From the NCBI RefSeq assembly GCF_008638365.1, contig NZ_VWVU01000001.1:62001-126000 (forward strand): a DNA stretch of 64,000 nucleotides, written 5' to 3'. The notes under the pieces were generated by a model. That model was given only the letters and a program-made list of their open reading frames with translations, was not told the DNA's origin and ran no database searches. Numbering within the stretch: position 1 is the stretch's first letter; each line of letters opens with the position of its first letter. Of this stretch, positions 27,842 through 36,112 are shown piece after piece. This DNA is from Nocardiopsis quinghaiensis (GTDB taxonomy: Bacteria; Actinomycetota; Actinomycetes; Streptosporangiales; Streptosporangiaceae). The translations under genes were made by a program, and so were the position numbers.

Positions 27842-29457
27842 GCGCCTCCGAGGCGGATCTGCGCCCTGTGGCCGTGCCCCGCACGGCACGGCCACAGGCC
27901 CCGCGGGCCCGCACCATGGCGTCACTGCGACGCGAGCGGGACACCCTGCGGGGCCTGACCGAGGCGGGGGACCCCACCGGGATAGAACGCCAGCACGGCC
28001 TGGGCAAGCGCACGGCGCGGGAGCGGCTGGCCCTGCTCCTCGACGAGGGCTCCTTCGTCGAGTTCGGCATGTTCCGCCGCCGCAGGGACGAGGGCCCCGC
28101 CACCGAGGGGCGGCGCCCGCACACCGACGGCGTGGTCACCGGCTCCGGCACGATCGACGGCAGGCGCGTGTTCGTCTACGCCCAGGACTTCACCATCCTC
28201 GGCGGGTCCCTCGGCGCCGAGCACGCCAGGAAGATCCACCGGGTCATGGACCTGGCGTTGGACGGCGGGGCGCCGGTCATCGGCCTCAACGACAGCGGCG
28301 GGGCCCGTATCCAGGAGGGCGTGGCGGCCCTGGACGGCTACGGGGGGATCTTCCGCCGCCAGGTGGCCGCGTCCGGGGTGATCCCCCAGATCAGCGTGAT
28401 CCTCGGACCGTGCGCGGGCGGCGCCGCCTACTCGCCCGCTCTCGCGGACTTCACGTTCATGGTCCGCGGCGCGGCCAGGATGTACCTGACCGGCCCCGAC
28501 GTGATCGCCGCGGTGAGCGGTGAACGGGTGGGGCACGAGGAGCTCGGAGGCGCGGACGTGCACGGCGGGCGCACCGGTGTGGCCGCCTTCGTCCGCGACG
28601 ACGAGGAGGAGTGCTTGGAGGACGTGCGCCACCTCGTCTCGCTCCTGCCCGAGAACAACCTGGCCCGCCCTCCCGAGGCGCCACCGGCCGGGGCGGACGC
28701 GGACACGCGCCCCCGCCTGGCCGAGATCGTCCCCGCGGAGCCGAACAAGCCCTACGACATGCGCGAGGTCGTCGCCGAGCTGGCGGACGACGGCGACTTC
28801 CTGGAGGTGCACGAGGGGTGGGCGCCCAACGTCCTGTGCGCCCTCACCCGCGTGGACGGTGCCGTGGTCGGCGTCGTCGGCAACCAGCCGATGGTCCTGG
28901 CCGGCGTCCTGGACAGCGACGCCTCGCAGAAGGCGGCGCGCTTCGTCCGCTTCTGCGACGCGTTCAACATCCCCATCGTGACCCTGGTGGACGTCCCCGG
29001 CTTCCTCCCGGGGACCGGCCAGGAGCACGCGGGGGTGATCCGGCACGGGGCGAAGCTGCTCTACGCCTACTGCGAGGCGACGGTTCCGCGCGTCCAGGTG
29101 ATCCTGCGCAAGGCGTACGGGGGCGCCTACATCGTGATGGACTCCCGTTCCATAGGCACGGACCTGTCACTGGTCTGGCCCAGCAACGAGATCGCGGTGA
29201 TGGGCGCGGAGGGCGCGGTGAACGTGGTCCACCGCAGGGAACTGCGGGCCGCGGCCGACCCGGAGGCGCGGCGGGCGGAGCTCATCGCGGACTACAGGGA
29301 GCGCCTGATGCACCCGTACCGGGCCCCGGAGGAGGGGTTCGTCGACGACGTGATCGACCCGGCGGACACGCGCTCGGCGGTGGCGCGCGGGCTCGCGCTC
29401 CTGCGGGACAAGAGGAGGGAGCCTCCCCGGCGCAAGCACGGGAACGTGCCGCTCTAG
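27838..29457 (+). CDS. acyl-CoA carboxylase beta (carboxyltransferase) subunit
   Basis: A 539-residue carboxyltransferase of the PccB/AccD family. It overlaps the flavin reductase stop (ATGA). Both crotonase-like halves are complete: GSLGAEHARKIHRVMD and GPCAGGAAYSPALADF in the first; DVPGFLPGTGQEHAGVIRHGAK and YGGAYIVMDSRSIGTD in the second. It transfers carboxyl from biotin to acyl-CoA; with a biotin carboxylase/BCCP encoded elsewhere it would make malonyl-CoA or methylmalonyl-CoA. Its position as the fourth gene of the PKSE operon suggests it boosts malonyl-CoA for the polyene. It is not part of the usual enediyne cassette. Confidence 0.92.
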   Translation: MSASEADLRPVAVPRTARPQAPRARTMASLRRERDTLRGLTEAGDPTGIERQHGLGKRTARERLALLLDEGSFVEFGMFRRRRDEGPATEGRRPHTDGVVTGSGTIDGRRVFVYAQDFTILGGSLGAEHARKIHRVMDLALDGGAPVIGLNDSGGARIQEGVAALDGYGGIFRRQVAASGVIPQISVILGPCAGGAAYSPALADFTFMVRGAARMYLTGPDVIAAVSGERVGHEELGGADVHGGRTGVAAFVRDDEEECLEDVRHLVSLLPENNLARPPEAPPAGADADTRPRLAEIVPAEPNKPYDMREVVAELADDGDFLEVHEGWAPNVLCALTRVDGAVVGVVGNQPMVLAGVLDSDASQKAARFVRFCDAFNIPIVTLVDVPGFLPGTGQEHAGVIRHGAKLLYAYCEATVPRVQVILRKAYGGAYIVMDSRSIGTDLSLVWPSNEIAVMGAEGAVNVVHRRELRAAADPEARRAELIADYRERLMHPYRAPEEGFVDDVIDPADTRSAVARGLALLRDKRREPPRRKHGNVPL

Positions 29458-29510
29458 TGGGCTGTCCGGAAGCGTTGCCTGTGTGAACTCGGTGTCTCAC
29501 CCTGATCGAT

Positions 29511-29559
29511 CTTGTACTCATAGCGAGGTTGGAGCGTCCAACCTCGCTATGAGTACAAG
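29511..29559. repeat. perfect 23-bp inverted repeat (hairpin) between convergent genes
   Basis: The 23-base arm starting cttgtactcatagcgaggtt is followed by a 3-base loop and its exact reverse complement. It lies 53 bases after the carboxylase stop codon and before the 3' end of the TetR gene. It could act as a bidirectional terminator, but its length and lower GC are unlike the other terminators here; a remnant of a palindromic mobile element is the alternative. The flanking 29560-29804 holds no supportable gene. Confidence 0.85.
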
Positions 29560-29804
29560 ACCACGGCGCGCGGGGCCGGGCCGGCGGACCCTTGCGGTCA
29601 CCGCTCCAGAGGGTGGGTGGGGGCGCGAAAGCCTGGGCCTCGCACGCACGTCGCCGCGGCCCTCCGACCAGGCAGAGCCTGGACGGCGGTGCCTACGTGT
29701 GCGGGAGGTGGCCCCGGTGCCTTGCGAGCCCGCGGCCGCCGGACCGGGCGTGCACGCCCGCCGGACGCCTGGCCCCGGCCCACCGCGTGGTCGGTGGCGG
29801 ACGC

Positions 29805-30476
29805 TCACGCATCGTGCGCTTCGAGGGCGCACAGGGACGGCAGGCGCTCCAAGGACGCGGCCACGGACAGCCGGGCGGAGTCCGGGGCGTCTCCGCACCC
29901 GACCATCAGCGACACGAGCTGGTCCTCGAAGCACCGGTCGGCGTCGTAGGGGGAGACGAGGTAGGAGCCGAGTTCGAGTGTGGTGAGCCCGTGCACCGCG
30001 CTCCACAGCCGGTGGGCGACCAGCTCCGGGTCGGCCGGACGGAAGCGTTCGGACCCGACGCAGCGGGCCACGCACGCGGTCACGTTGCGGAGCGTGTAGC
30101 GACCGTGCTGCCGGTCGTCCTCGGACAGGGTGAAGCCGGCCAGGGAGCAGCCGCCGAACATGACCGCGTACAGATGCGCGTTCCGCGAGGCGTTGTGGCG
30201 GAACGCGCGGCCGAGCAGGGCCAGGTCGGCGACGGGGTCCTCGGTGGCCCCGACCCGGGTGAAGTGCTCCTCCAACCGCGCGAACCCCTCGTGGACCATC
30301 GCGTGCACCAGTCCGCCGATGCCGTCGAAGTAGGTGTACACGGCCATCGTGGAGCTCCCCGCCTCCTGGGCGATCCTGCGTGTGGACAGGGCCGGAGGGC
30401 CATCGCTGGACAGAAGCCGTGCGGCGGTGTCGATGAGGTGGGCACGTGCATTTGGGTCTGCCTTTCGAGGACTCAT
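29805..30476 (-). CDS. TetR/AcrR family regulator with WHG-type C-terminal domain
   Basis: A 223-residue repressor-type protein. The N-terminal helix-turn-helix is clear: HLIDTAARLLSSDGPPALSTRRIAQEAGSSTMAVYTYFDGIGGLV. The ligand domain contains the LWSAVHGLTTLELG segment typical of the TetR_C_13/WHG subgroup. Such regulators often control an adjacent transporter or pathway gene in response to a small ligand. It is transcribed away from the AT-rich control region at 30.5-31.2 kb and could act there on itself and on the divergent AraC operon. The start is set at the ATG at 30476; a GTG six codons earlier is possible. Confidence 0.85.
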   Translation of the reverse strand: MSPRKADPNARAHLIDTAARLLSSDGPPALSTRRIAQEAGSSTMAVYTYFDGIGGLVHAMVHEGFARLEEHFTRVGATEDPVADLALLGRAFRHNASRNAHLYAVMFGGCSLAGFTLSEDDRQHGRYTLRNVTACVARCVGSERFRPADPELVAHRLWSAVHGLTTLELGSYLVSPYDADRCFEDQLVSLMVGCGDAPDSARLSVAASLERLPSLCALEAHDA

Positions 30477-31228
30477 GCCTGTGAGTCTGTACACGTCGGG
30501 GCACGGAGGCTACTCGTGGTCAGCGGTTTTGTTTCGGTTCGCTTCCGAACCTTGTTTCGGTCCCAATCTCACGGAAGACGCGGCACAGTCTGCTCTTTTG
30601 TCCACGATGTGAACACGAGCGACGACACCGATGCGTAAAGTAATCACCAACCGGCGGAATGTCACTCATTGTTTGCCGCGGGGCGGGGGGCGGGTTTCAC
30701 GTGGCGTGCAAGTTGAATTCCAAACCACAGTTGTGCGAAGAGTAGTTTCCTGGTAGCCGGCGGTCCGTGGGGGAAAGGTGGGATCTTCATACATGCGGAC
30801 TGTAGTTATCTGGGAACACAGTGTGTCGGCTCTTGTAATCAAATGCTGGTTTTTCCTGTCCTTTTTGTCTGCCTAAGGCGCAACATGGAAGATGTGTGCC
30901 GTGTCTTCGGGTGACACGATGAGGAGCGTCGAAGCGAGGAGGGGTCGGTGTGGGTTCACGCGAAATGGGGAAGAGAGTCGTGGGAGCGCCGTGCCCCCTC
31001 TCTGATTGCGAGGCTGACTGAGTGAGTTGACGAAGGTCATGCGCCTCGATTCGATGCGGAGGTTATGACTTACCTTTCGAGGGTATGCTCCAAAGATTTA
31101 TCGGTTATTTTTCCGAATTTCTGGGCGGTGCGAAGCCTATTTGGCGTGCAATTTTCTAGTTCCACTTTCCGTGCTCTCTTTGAATAATCATCCCAGGGGA
31201 TAGGTCCTTCTGTTCTGAGGAGATTTTG
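30477..31228. promoter_or_regulatory. AT-rich divergent control region
   Basis: A 750-base gene-free spacer between the divergent TetR and AraC genes, visibly lower in GC than everything around it. The element tggcgtgcaa followed by (g/t)tt occurs twice, at 30702-30711 and 31142-31151, and could be an operator pair. An AGGAG ribosome site ends the region before the AraC start. I see no open frame with protein-like features. Confidence 0.5.
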
Positions 31229-32059
31229 GTGGAGAAGATGGATAAATCCGTTCGTCAAGCTGTCGCCTCCATGCACAAACGGTACTGCGACCCACTCACA
31301 CTCAATGAGATCGCCGCGGAGGTCTTCGTCAGCCCCTACCACTTCTCCCGCGTCTTCTCCCGCGCCATGGGCGTCACACCCGGCAAGTACCTGACGTCAG
31401 TGCGCCTGTTCGCCGCCAAGCGACTGTTGCTCACCACCGCCCTCACCGTCTCCGACATCGTGTGCAGCGTGGGGTACAACAGCGTGGGCACCTTCACGAG
31501 CAGGTTCACGCGCGCGGTGGGCATGTCCCCCACCCAGTACAGGGACCCGAAGGTGGCGGAGCTGCTCGTCGTCGCCTCCCACGAGTACTCGTGCCTGCCT
31601 CCCCTGGAGGAGATGCGGCGGGCCAGACGCCTGCAACCGCGTCCGCAGGGCCCGTCCCACTCCATCAGCGGGGCGGTCGACCTCCCCGACGAGGCGGGGG
31701 AGTCCGACGTCCTCGTCGCCGTGTTCCCCGACGCGATCCCCCAGGGCGCCCCCGTGGCCTACGAGGTCCTGTCCGCCAAGGGAAGGGCCGAGTTCACGAT
31801 CGCCGACGTCCCCACGGGGCCGCACGTGGTCATCGCCCTGGCGGTCCCCACCGGCGACCGCACCCGCTCGGGACACATGTTCATCGGCTCGTCCCGACAT
31901 CCGGTGACCATCGCACGGGGCCTGCGGACCTACGTCCACCTGTCCCTCAGCGAGGTCCAGGAGACCGACGCGCCCATCGCCGTCACCCTGGCCGAACCCG
32001 CCGTGTCGGTGGAGAGCAGGTTCTCGCGGTCCGCATGCATCCGCCAGACCGTGGCCTGA
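31229..32059 (+). CDS. AraC-family regulator with N-terminal HTH
   Basis: A 276-residue regulator. The double helix-turn-helix occupies residues about 5-105: DPLTLNEIAAEVFVSPYHFSRVFSRAMGVTPGKYL and TVSDIVCSVGYNSVGTFTSRFTRAVGMSPTQYR. In most AraC proteins this domain is C-terminal; here it is first and is followed by about 170 residues that look like a beta-rich domain (ISGAVDLP, VLVAVFPDAIPQG, GPHVVIALAVP). C-1027 also encodes an AraC-type regulator (SgcR2), so this is a plausible pathway activator. The GTG at 31229 has AGGAG seven bases upstream; an ATG three codons later is possible. It lies two bases from the next gene, so it is co-transcribed with it. Confidence 0.88.
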   Translation: MEKMDKSVRQAVASMHKRYCDPLTLNEIAAEVFVSPYHFSRVFSRAMGVTPGKYLTSVRLFAAKRLLLTTALTVSDIVCSVGYNSVGTFTSRFTRAVGMSPTQYRDPKVAELLVVASHEYSCLPPLEEMRRARRLQPRPQGPSHSISGAVDLPDEAGESDVLVAVFPDAIPQGAPVAYEVLSAKGRAEFTIADVPTGPHVVIALAVPTGDRTRSGHMFIGSSRHPVTIARGLRTYVHLSLSEVQETDAPIAVTLAEPAVSVESRFSRSACIRQTVA

Positions 32060-32061
32060 AG

Positions 32062-33048
32062 ATGGGCGCCCGACCCCATCCCGTCGGCGCTCTCGGCCGA
32101 CTGCTGCTGTCGCCCCCGCTGGCACACGTCGGCTTCGACCACCTCGGCCTCCCCGGCCGCGACTCCCCCTCGGCCCGTCACCTGGAGAGGATCCCCGAAG
32201 CGGTCGTCTGCGGTTTCGAGTGGGGCATGGGGACGCGCGACTCGCGCGAGGTCGAACACAGGCTCGACACGGTCGCCCCGGACCTGCGTGGATTCGCCTG
32301 CGAGGGCGTGACCATGGCCCACACCATCCGGGACGTACTCCCCCTCGGCCGGTCCGACCGGACCCGCGAGCTCATGCTCGGACCCGCGCTCCCCCACACC
32401 TTCCTCTCCTACATAGGCATCGGATTCGCCATGGCCCGCCTGCCCCGGCCGCTGTGGAAGAGGATCCTGCCCGACCTGACGGGGAATCCCTACCACCCCA
32501 CCATGAGCTGGCTGGCCGTCGACGGCTACGGGTTCGACCTGGCCTACTTCGACTCACCGCGCTGGATCGGGGAGCAGCGGCTCCCGAGGCCCTACCCGTG
32601 GGCGGGAGCCCCCGAGTACTTCCCCCGGGCCTTCGACCAGGGAGTGGGGCGGGCCCTGTGGTTCGTCCACGGCGCCCGCTGCGGTGCGGTCGCCTCCGCC
32701 GTCGGGCGGTTCGCCCGGCGGCGGAGGGCCGACCTCTGGAGCGGAGTCGGACTCGCAGCCGTATTCGCGGGCGGAGCGGAACCCGGCGACCTCCGCGGGC
32801 TGGTGGAGGCCGCGGGAGACGACGGAGCGCACGTCTTCCAAGGAGCCGTCTTCGCGGCCAAGGCGCGCGTGTTCTCGGACTACGTGCCCGAGTACACGGA
32901 GGAGGCGGTGCGGGCCCTCACGGGCCTGGACGCCCTCGGCGCCGCGCGGATCGCCGACGACAACCGCGTCGAGCCGGGCGGCGGAGCGGACCCGGACTAC
33001 GAGGTGTGGCGTGCGGGCGTGCGAGCCGTTTCTCCTGGAGTGCTCTGA
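32062..33048 (+). CDS. DUF1702 family protein 1 (UnbL/E3-type)
   Basis: A 328-residue protein of the DUF1702 family, which includes the UnbL proteins of enediyne cassettes. Family hallmarks are FACEGVTMAHTIRDVL, YIGIGFAMARLPRPLW, WLAVDGYGFDLAYF, AFDQGVGRALWFVHGA and the terminal YEVWRAG. No cofactor motif or transmembrane helix is obvious, and the biochemical role is not established, although enediyne clusters consistently encode one or two such proteins. It shares the same motifs with the next gene, so the two arose by duplication. The ATG is only two bases after the AraC stop. Confidence 0.88.
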   Translation: MGARPHPVGALGRLLLSPPLAHVGFDHLGLPGRDSPSARHLERIPEAVVCGFEWGMGTRDSREVEHRLDTVAPDLRGFACEGVTMAHTIRDVLPLGRSDRTRELMLGPALPHTFLSYIGIGFAMARLPRPLWKRILPDLTGNPYHPTMSWLAVDGYGFDLAYFDSPRWIGEQRLPRPYPWAGAPEYFPRAFDQGVGRALWFVHGARCGAVASAVGRFARRRRADLWSGVGLAAVFAGGAEPGDLRGLVEAAGDDGAHVFQGAVFAAKARVFSDYVPEYTEEAVRALTGLDALGAARIADDNRVEPGGGADPDYEVWRAGVRAVSPGVL

Positions 33049-33156
33049 CAGCCGAACGGCCGCCGCGCGGCAATTCCTGAGTAGATTCCTCGCCCGGTCC
33101 CCGAGAAGTATGGAAATGACACAGAATCCACCGCGTACGGCGGGAGCGAGGACCAG

Positions 33157-34140
33157 TTGGCCACTGCGATAGGGGCGCTGAGGCGCCGCGTGATGACACC
33201 GAAGGCGTCCGAGACGAAACTGGAGACCCGTGGATTCCATGACAAGGGACCGGAGGCGCGGCGGATCCTGGAAACCGTGGGGGAGTCCTTCCTCACGGGC
33301 CTCGGTGACGCGGTCGAGACGGGTTCCCCGTCCGCCACCGGACAGCGGCTCGGAGCGCTGCCCGAGCGTTTCCGGGGATTCGCCTACGAGGGGGCGGCCA
33401 TGGGCTTCGCGCTCCTGGACGGCCTCCTCCCCGGGAGCCACCGGACCGACTCCTTCCTGAGGGGACCGGGGGACCCGCACGTCTACATGGCCTACATCGG
33501 TATCGGGTGGGCCATGGCCCGCCTGCCGCGGCCCCTGTGGCCCGACACCCGCCGTCTCGACCCCCTCCTGCGCTGGCTCGTGCACGACGGCTACGGCTTC
33601 CACCAGGCGTACTTCCACACGGACAGGTACGTCCACCGGAGGGAGCGTGACGAACGCGCGGCGAGACGGACCGGGGACGGCCCCTACGCCCTCCGTGCCG
33701 CCGACCAGGGGATCGGACGGGCCCTGTGGTTCGTGGCCGGGACGGACGCGGACCGGGTCGCGGCCCTGGTGGAGTCCTTCCCCGAGGACCGCAGGCCCGA
33801 CCTCTACGCCGGGGTGGGCCTGGCCGCCACCTACGCGGGCGGGGCCGACGAGGAGGAACTCCACCGGCTCCGCGGGCACGCCGGGGACCACCGGCACCAC
33901 CTCGCCCAGGGCAGCGCCTTCGCCGCCGAGGCCAGGATCCGCGCTGATCTCCTGGCTCCGCACACGGAGACCGGGGCCCGGGTGCTCTGCGGCATGGACG
34001 CGGAGAAGGCGGCCAGGTTCTCCAGGGACCTGCGCCCCGACGCCTCAGGACCCGAACCCGACCCCGCGCGTCCCCGGTACGAGGTGTGGCGGGCCTCCCT
34101 CGCCGCCGAGTTCGCGCAGAGGGACGGGGGCACGCCGTGA
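33157..34140 (+). CDS. DUF1702 family protein 2 (UnbL/E2-E3-type)
   Basis: A 327-residue paralogue of the previous protein: FRGFAYEGAAMGFALLDGLL, YIGIGWAMARLPRPLW, WLVHDGYGFHQAYF, AADQGIGRALWFVAGT and YEVWRAS recur in the same order. A TTG start at 33157 is chosen because GAGGA precedes it and the resulting N-terminus (IGALRRR...TRGF) matches the usual DUF1702 opening, which paralogue 1 lacks in part. An ATG at 33193 is the alternative. The 3' end overlaps the P450 start by GTGA, so expression is coupled. Function is unknown beyond association with PKSE clusters. Confidence 0.86.
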   Translation: MATAIGALRRRVMTPKASETKLETRGFHDKGPEARRILETVGESFLTGLGDAVETGSPSATGQRLGALPERFRGFAYEGAAMGFALLDGLLPGSHRTDSFLRGPGDPHVYMAYIGIGWAMARLPRPLWPDTRRLDPLLRWLVHDGYGFHQAYFHTDRYVHRRERDERAARRTGDGPYALRAADQGIGRALWFVAGTDADRVAALVESFPEDRRPDLYAGVGLAATYAGGADEEELHRLRGHAGDHRHHLAQGSAFAAEARIRADLLAPHTETGARVLCGMDAEKAARFSRDLRPDASGPEPDPARPRYEVWRASLAAEFAQRDGGTP

Positions 34141-35480
34141 CCGCGGGGGACATGCGGCATCCGCCGCGCACACCGGTCTCCGCGGCTCCCGGCATGCTGC
34201 GTGACCTCCTCACCGACAGGCTCGCGATGATGTCCACCGCGGCCGAGCGGTACGGCGACGCGGTCCGCATGGCCGCCGGACCCAAGACCCTGTACTTCTT
34301 CAACCACCCCGACCACGCCAAGCACGTGCTGGCCGAGAACAGCGGCAACTACCACAAGGGCATCGGTCAGGCCCACGCCAAGCGGGCCCTGGGCGACGGG
34401 CTGCTGACGAGCGAGGGCGATCTGTGGCGCACCCAGCGCCGGACGATGCGCCCGGTGTTCCAGCACCAGCGGATCGCCGGCCAGGCGGACTCGGTGGCCA
34501 AGGAGGCCGCCGCACTCGTGGACCGGCTGAGGACGCGCGTGGGCCACGGGCCCGTGGACCTGGCGGAGGAGGCGACCGGTCTGACCCTGGGCGTCCTGGG
34601 GCGCACCCTCCTGGAGTCGGACCTCCACGCCTTCGACTCCATCGGCGCCTCCTTCGAGGCCGTACAGGACCAGGCCATGTTCGACATGGTCACGATGAAC
34701 GCGCTGCCGGTATGGCTGCCGTTCCCCACGCAGACGAGGTTCCGACGTGCGCGCAGGGAGCTCCAGAGCATCGTCGGCCGCCTCGTGCGGGACCGCGTTC
34801 CCGGAGGCGAGGGGGACGACGCCCTCTCCCGGGTGCTGGCCGAGGCCGCCTCGGAGGAGCCCGGGGTCCGCGCCCGGCGCGTGCGCGACGAGTTGGTCAC
34901 GCTCCTGCTGGCCGGGCACGAAACCACGGCCAGTACCCTGAGCTGGGCCTTCTACCTGGTGGACCGCAATCCCGGCACGGCGGAGCGGCTCAGGGAGGAG
35001 GCGGTGCGCGTCCTCGGGGACAGGTCGCCGACCTACGAGGACCTGCACGAGCTGACCTTCACCACGATGGTCGTCCAGGAGACCATGCGCCTGTACCCGC
35101 CGGTGTGGATCCTGCCGCGCAAGGCGCTGGCCGACGACGAGGTCGGGGGCTACCGCGTCCCGGCCGGATCCGACGTCCTGATCTGCCCCTACACCCTGCA
35201 CCGGCGCCCCGACTCCTGGGAGGACCCCGACCGCTTCGACCCCGACCGCTTCGGCCCGGACCGACGCGACGACCGGCACCGCTACGCCTACATCCCCTTC
35301 GGCGCCGGACCGAGGGTCTGCGTGGGGAGCAACCTCGGCATGATGGAGTCCGTCTTCGTGCTCGCCGCCGTGTCGCGCGAACTGCGACTGAGCCTTCCGC
35401 CGGACCACAGGGTCGTGCCCGAACCCATGCTCTCGCTGCGCGTGCGCGGCGGACTTCCGATGAACGTCCGTCCCGCCTAG
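34137..35480 (+). CDS. cytochrome P450 (E7-like position)
   Basis: A 447-residue P450 with all signatures: I-helix LLAGHETTASTLSW, the ExxR motif QETMRLYPPVW, and the heme loop FGAGPRVCVGS with ligand Cys395. It resembles the CYP102/CYP4-like and polyene-cluster group more than short bacterial CYP107s (long, with DRFDPDRFGPDRR before the heme loop). In nine-membered enediyne clusters a P450 (E7) sits with E8 and E9 and is thought to oxidise the nascent core. Coupled to the upstream DUF1702 gene by GTGA overlap. Redox partners are not encoded nearby. Confidence 0.9.
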   Translation: MTAGDMRHPPRTPVSAAPGMLRDLLTDRLAMMSTAAERYGDAVRMAAGPKTLYFFNHPDHAKHVLAENSGNYHKGIGQAHAKRALGDGLLTSEGDLWRTQRRTMRPVFQHQRIAGQADSVAKEAAALVDRLRTRVGHGPVDLAEEATGLTLGVLGRTLLESDLHAFDSIGASFEAVQDQAMFDMVTMNALPVWLPFPTQTRFRRARRELQSIVGRLVRDRVPGGEGDDALSRVLAEAASEEPGVRARRVRDELVTLLLAGHETTASTLSWAFYLVDRNPGTAERLREEAVRVLGDRSPTYEDLHELTFTTMVVQETMRLYPPVWILPRKALADDEVGGYRVPAGSDVLICPYTLHRRPDSWEDPDRFDPDRFGPDRRDDRHRYAYIPFGAGPRVCVGSNLGMMESVFVLAAVSRELRLSLPPDHRVVPEPMLSLRVRGGLPMNVRPA

Positions 35481-35542
35481 GACGCCGGGGCGGCGACACA
35501 CGCCTCCCCCCACGAACACCCCCCAGAAGACAGGAGACGACC

Positions 35543-36112
35543 ATGCCGAGGGGCACTCCCGACGCGGGGAGCACTGAGACACGAACACTGGAGGCGTTCG
35601 CCGACACCGTCCTCCCGGGCGTCAAGCGCACGCCGGAGGACACCGCCGTCGCGGGCCGCTCACACGACGCCGGGGCGGTCGAGGCGGGGGCGCTCGAACT
35701 GCTGAGGACCCCCGCGACGGGGCTGGCCTCCGGGCTGGCCGAGTTCACCGAACTCCTCAACGGGCACGCCGCACGGTACGCCGACCAGCACGGCACCGCC
35801 CTGGATGGAGGGCTCCCGCCCTTCGTCCAGCTGTCCTTCGAGGACCGCACCGCGCTGGTCAGGGCGCTGACCTCACCGGGCCACCCCGAGAAGGAGTTCT
35901 GGGTGATGCTCGCGCTCTTCTGCAACATGGCCTACGACAGCGCCGCCCACACCAGCACCCCCGCGGCCATCGCCGCAGGGCACCCGGGGCTCCGGGCGAT
36001 GGGGTTCGCCGCCCCCGACCCCGACGGCCTCCTGCGTTTCAAGGACTACTCCTACGGCAGGCCGCTGGCCCGCCTCCACCCGGACACGACCTCCTCGGGG
36101 AGCCCCGCGTGA
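35543..36112 (+). CDS. DUF5987-type small protein, probable partner of GMC oxidoreductase
   Basis: A 189-residue protein with no catalytic motif I recognise. It has the look of small subunits paired with GMC dehydrogenases (TRTLEAFADTVLPG opening, ALFCNMAYDSAAH, and LLRFKDYSYGRP near the end). There is no twin-arginine signal, unlike gluconate dehydrogenase gamma subunits, so it is likely cytosolic. Its stop overlaps the GMC start codon (GTGA), which argues for a stoichiometric complex. In enediyne gene sets the position corresponds to the unassigned E8. Start ATG preceded by AGGAG. Confidence 0.7.
   Translation: MPRGTPDAGSTETRTLEAFADTVLPGVKRTPEDTAVAGRSHDAGAVEAGALELLRTPATGLASGLAEFTELLNGHAARYADQHGTALDGGLPPFVQLSFEDRTALVRALTSPGHPEKEFWVMLALFCNMAYDSAAHTSTPAAIAAGHPGLRAMGFAAPDPDGLLRFKDYSYGRPLARLHPDTTSSGSPA

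Noticed and set aside
31070..31342. 90-codon minus-strand frame in the AT-rich control region
   Set aside because: Overlaps the AraC start and has no recognisable features; the region is better explained as regulatory.
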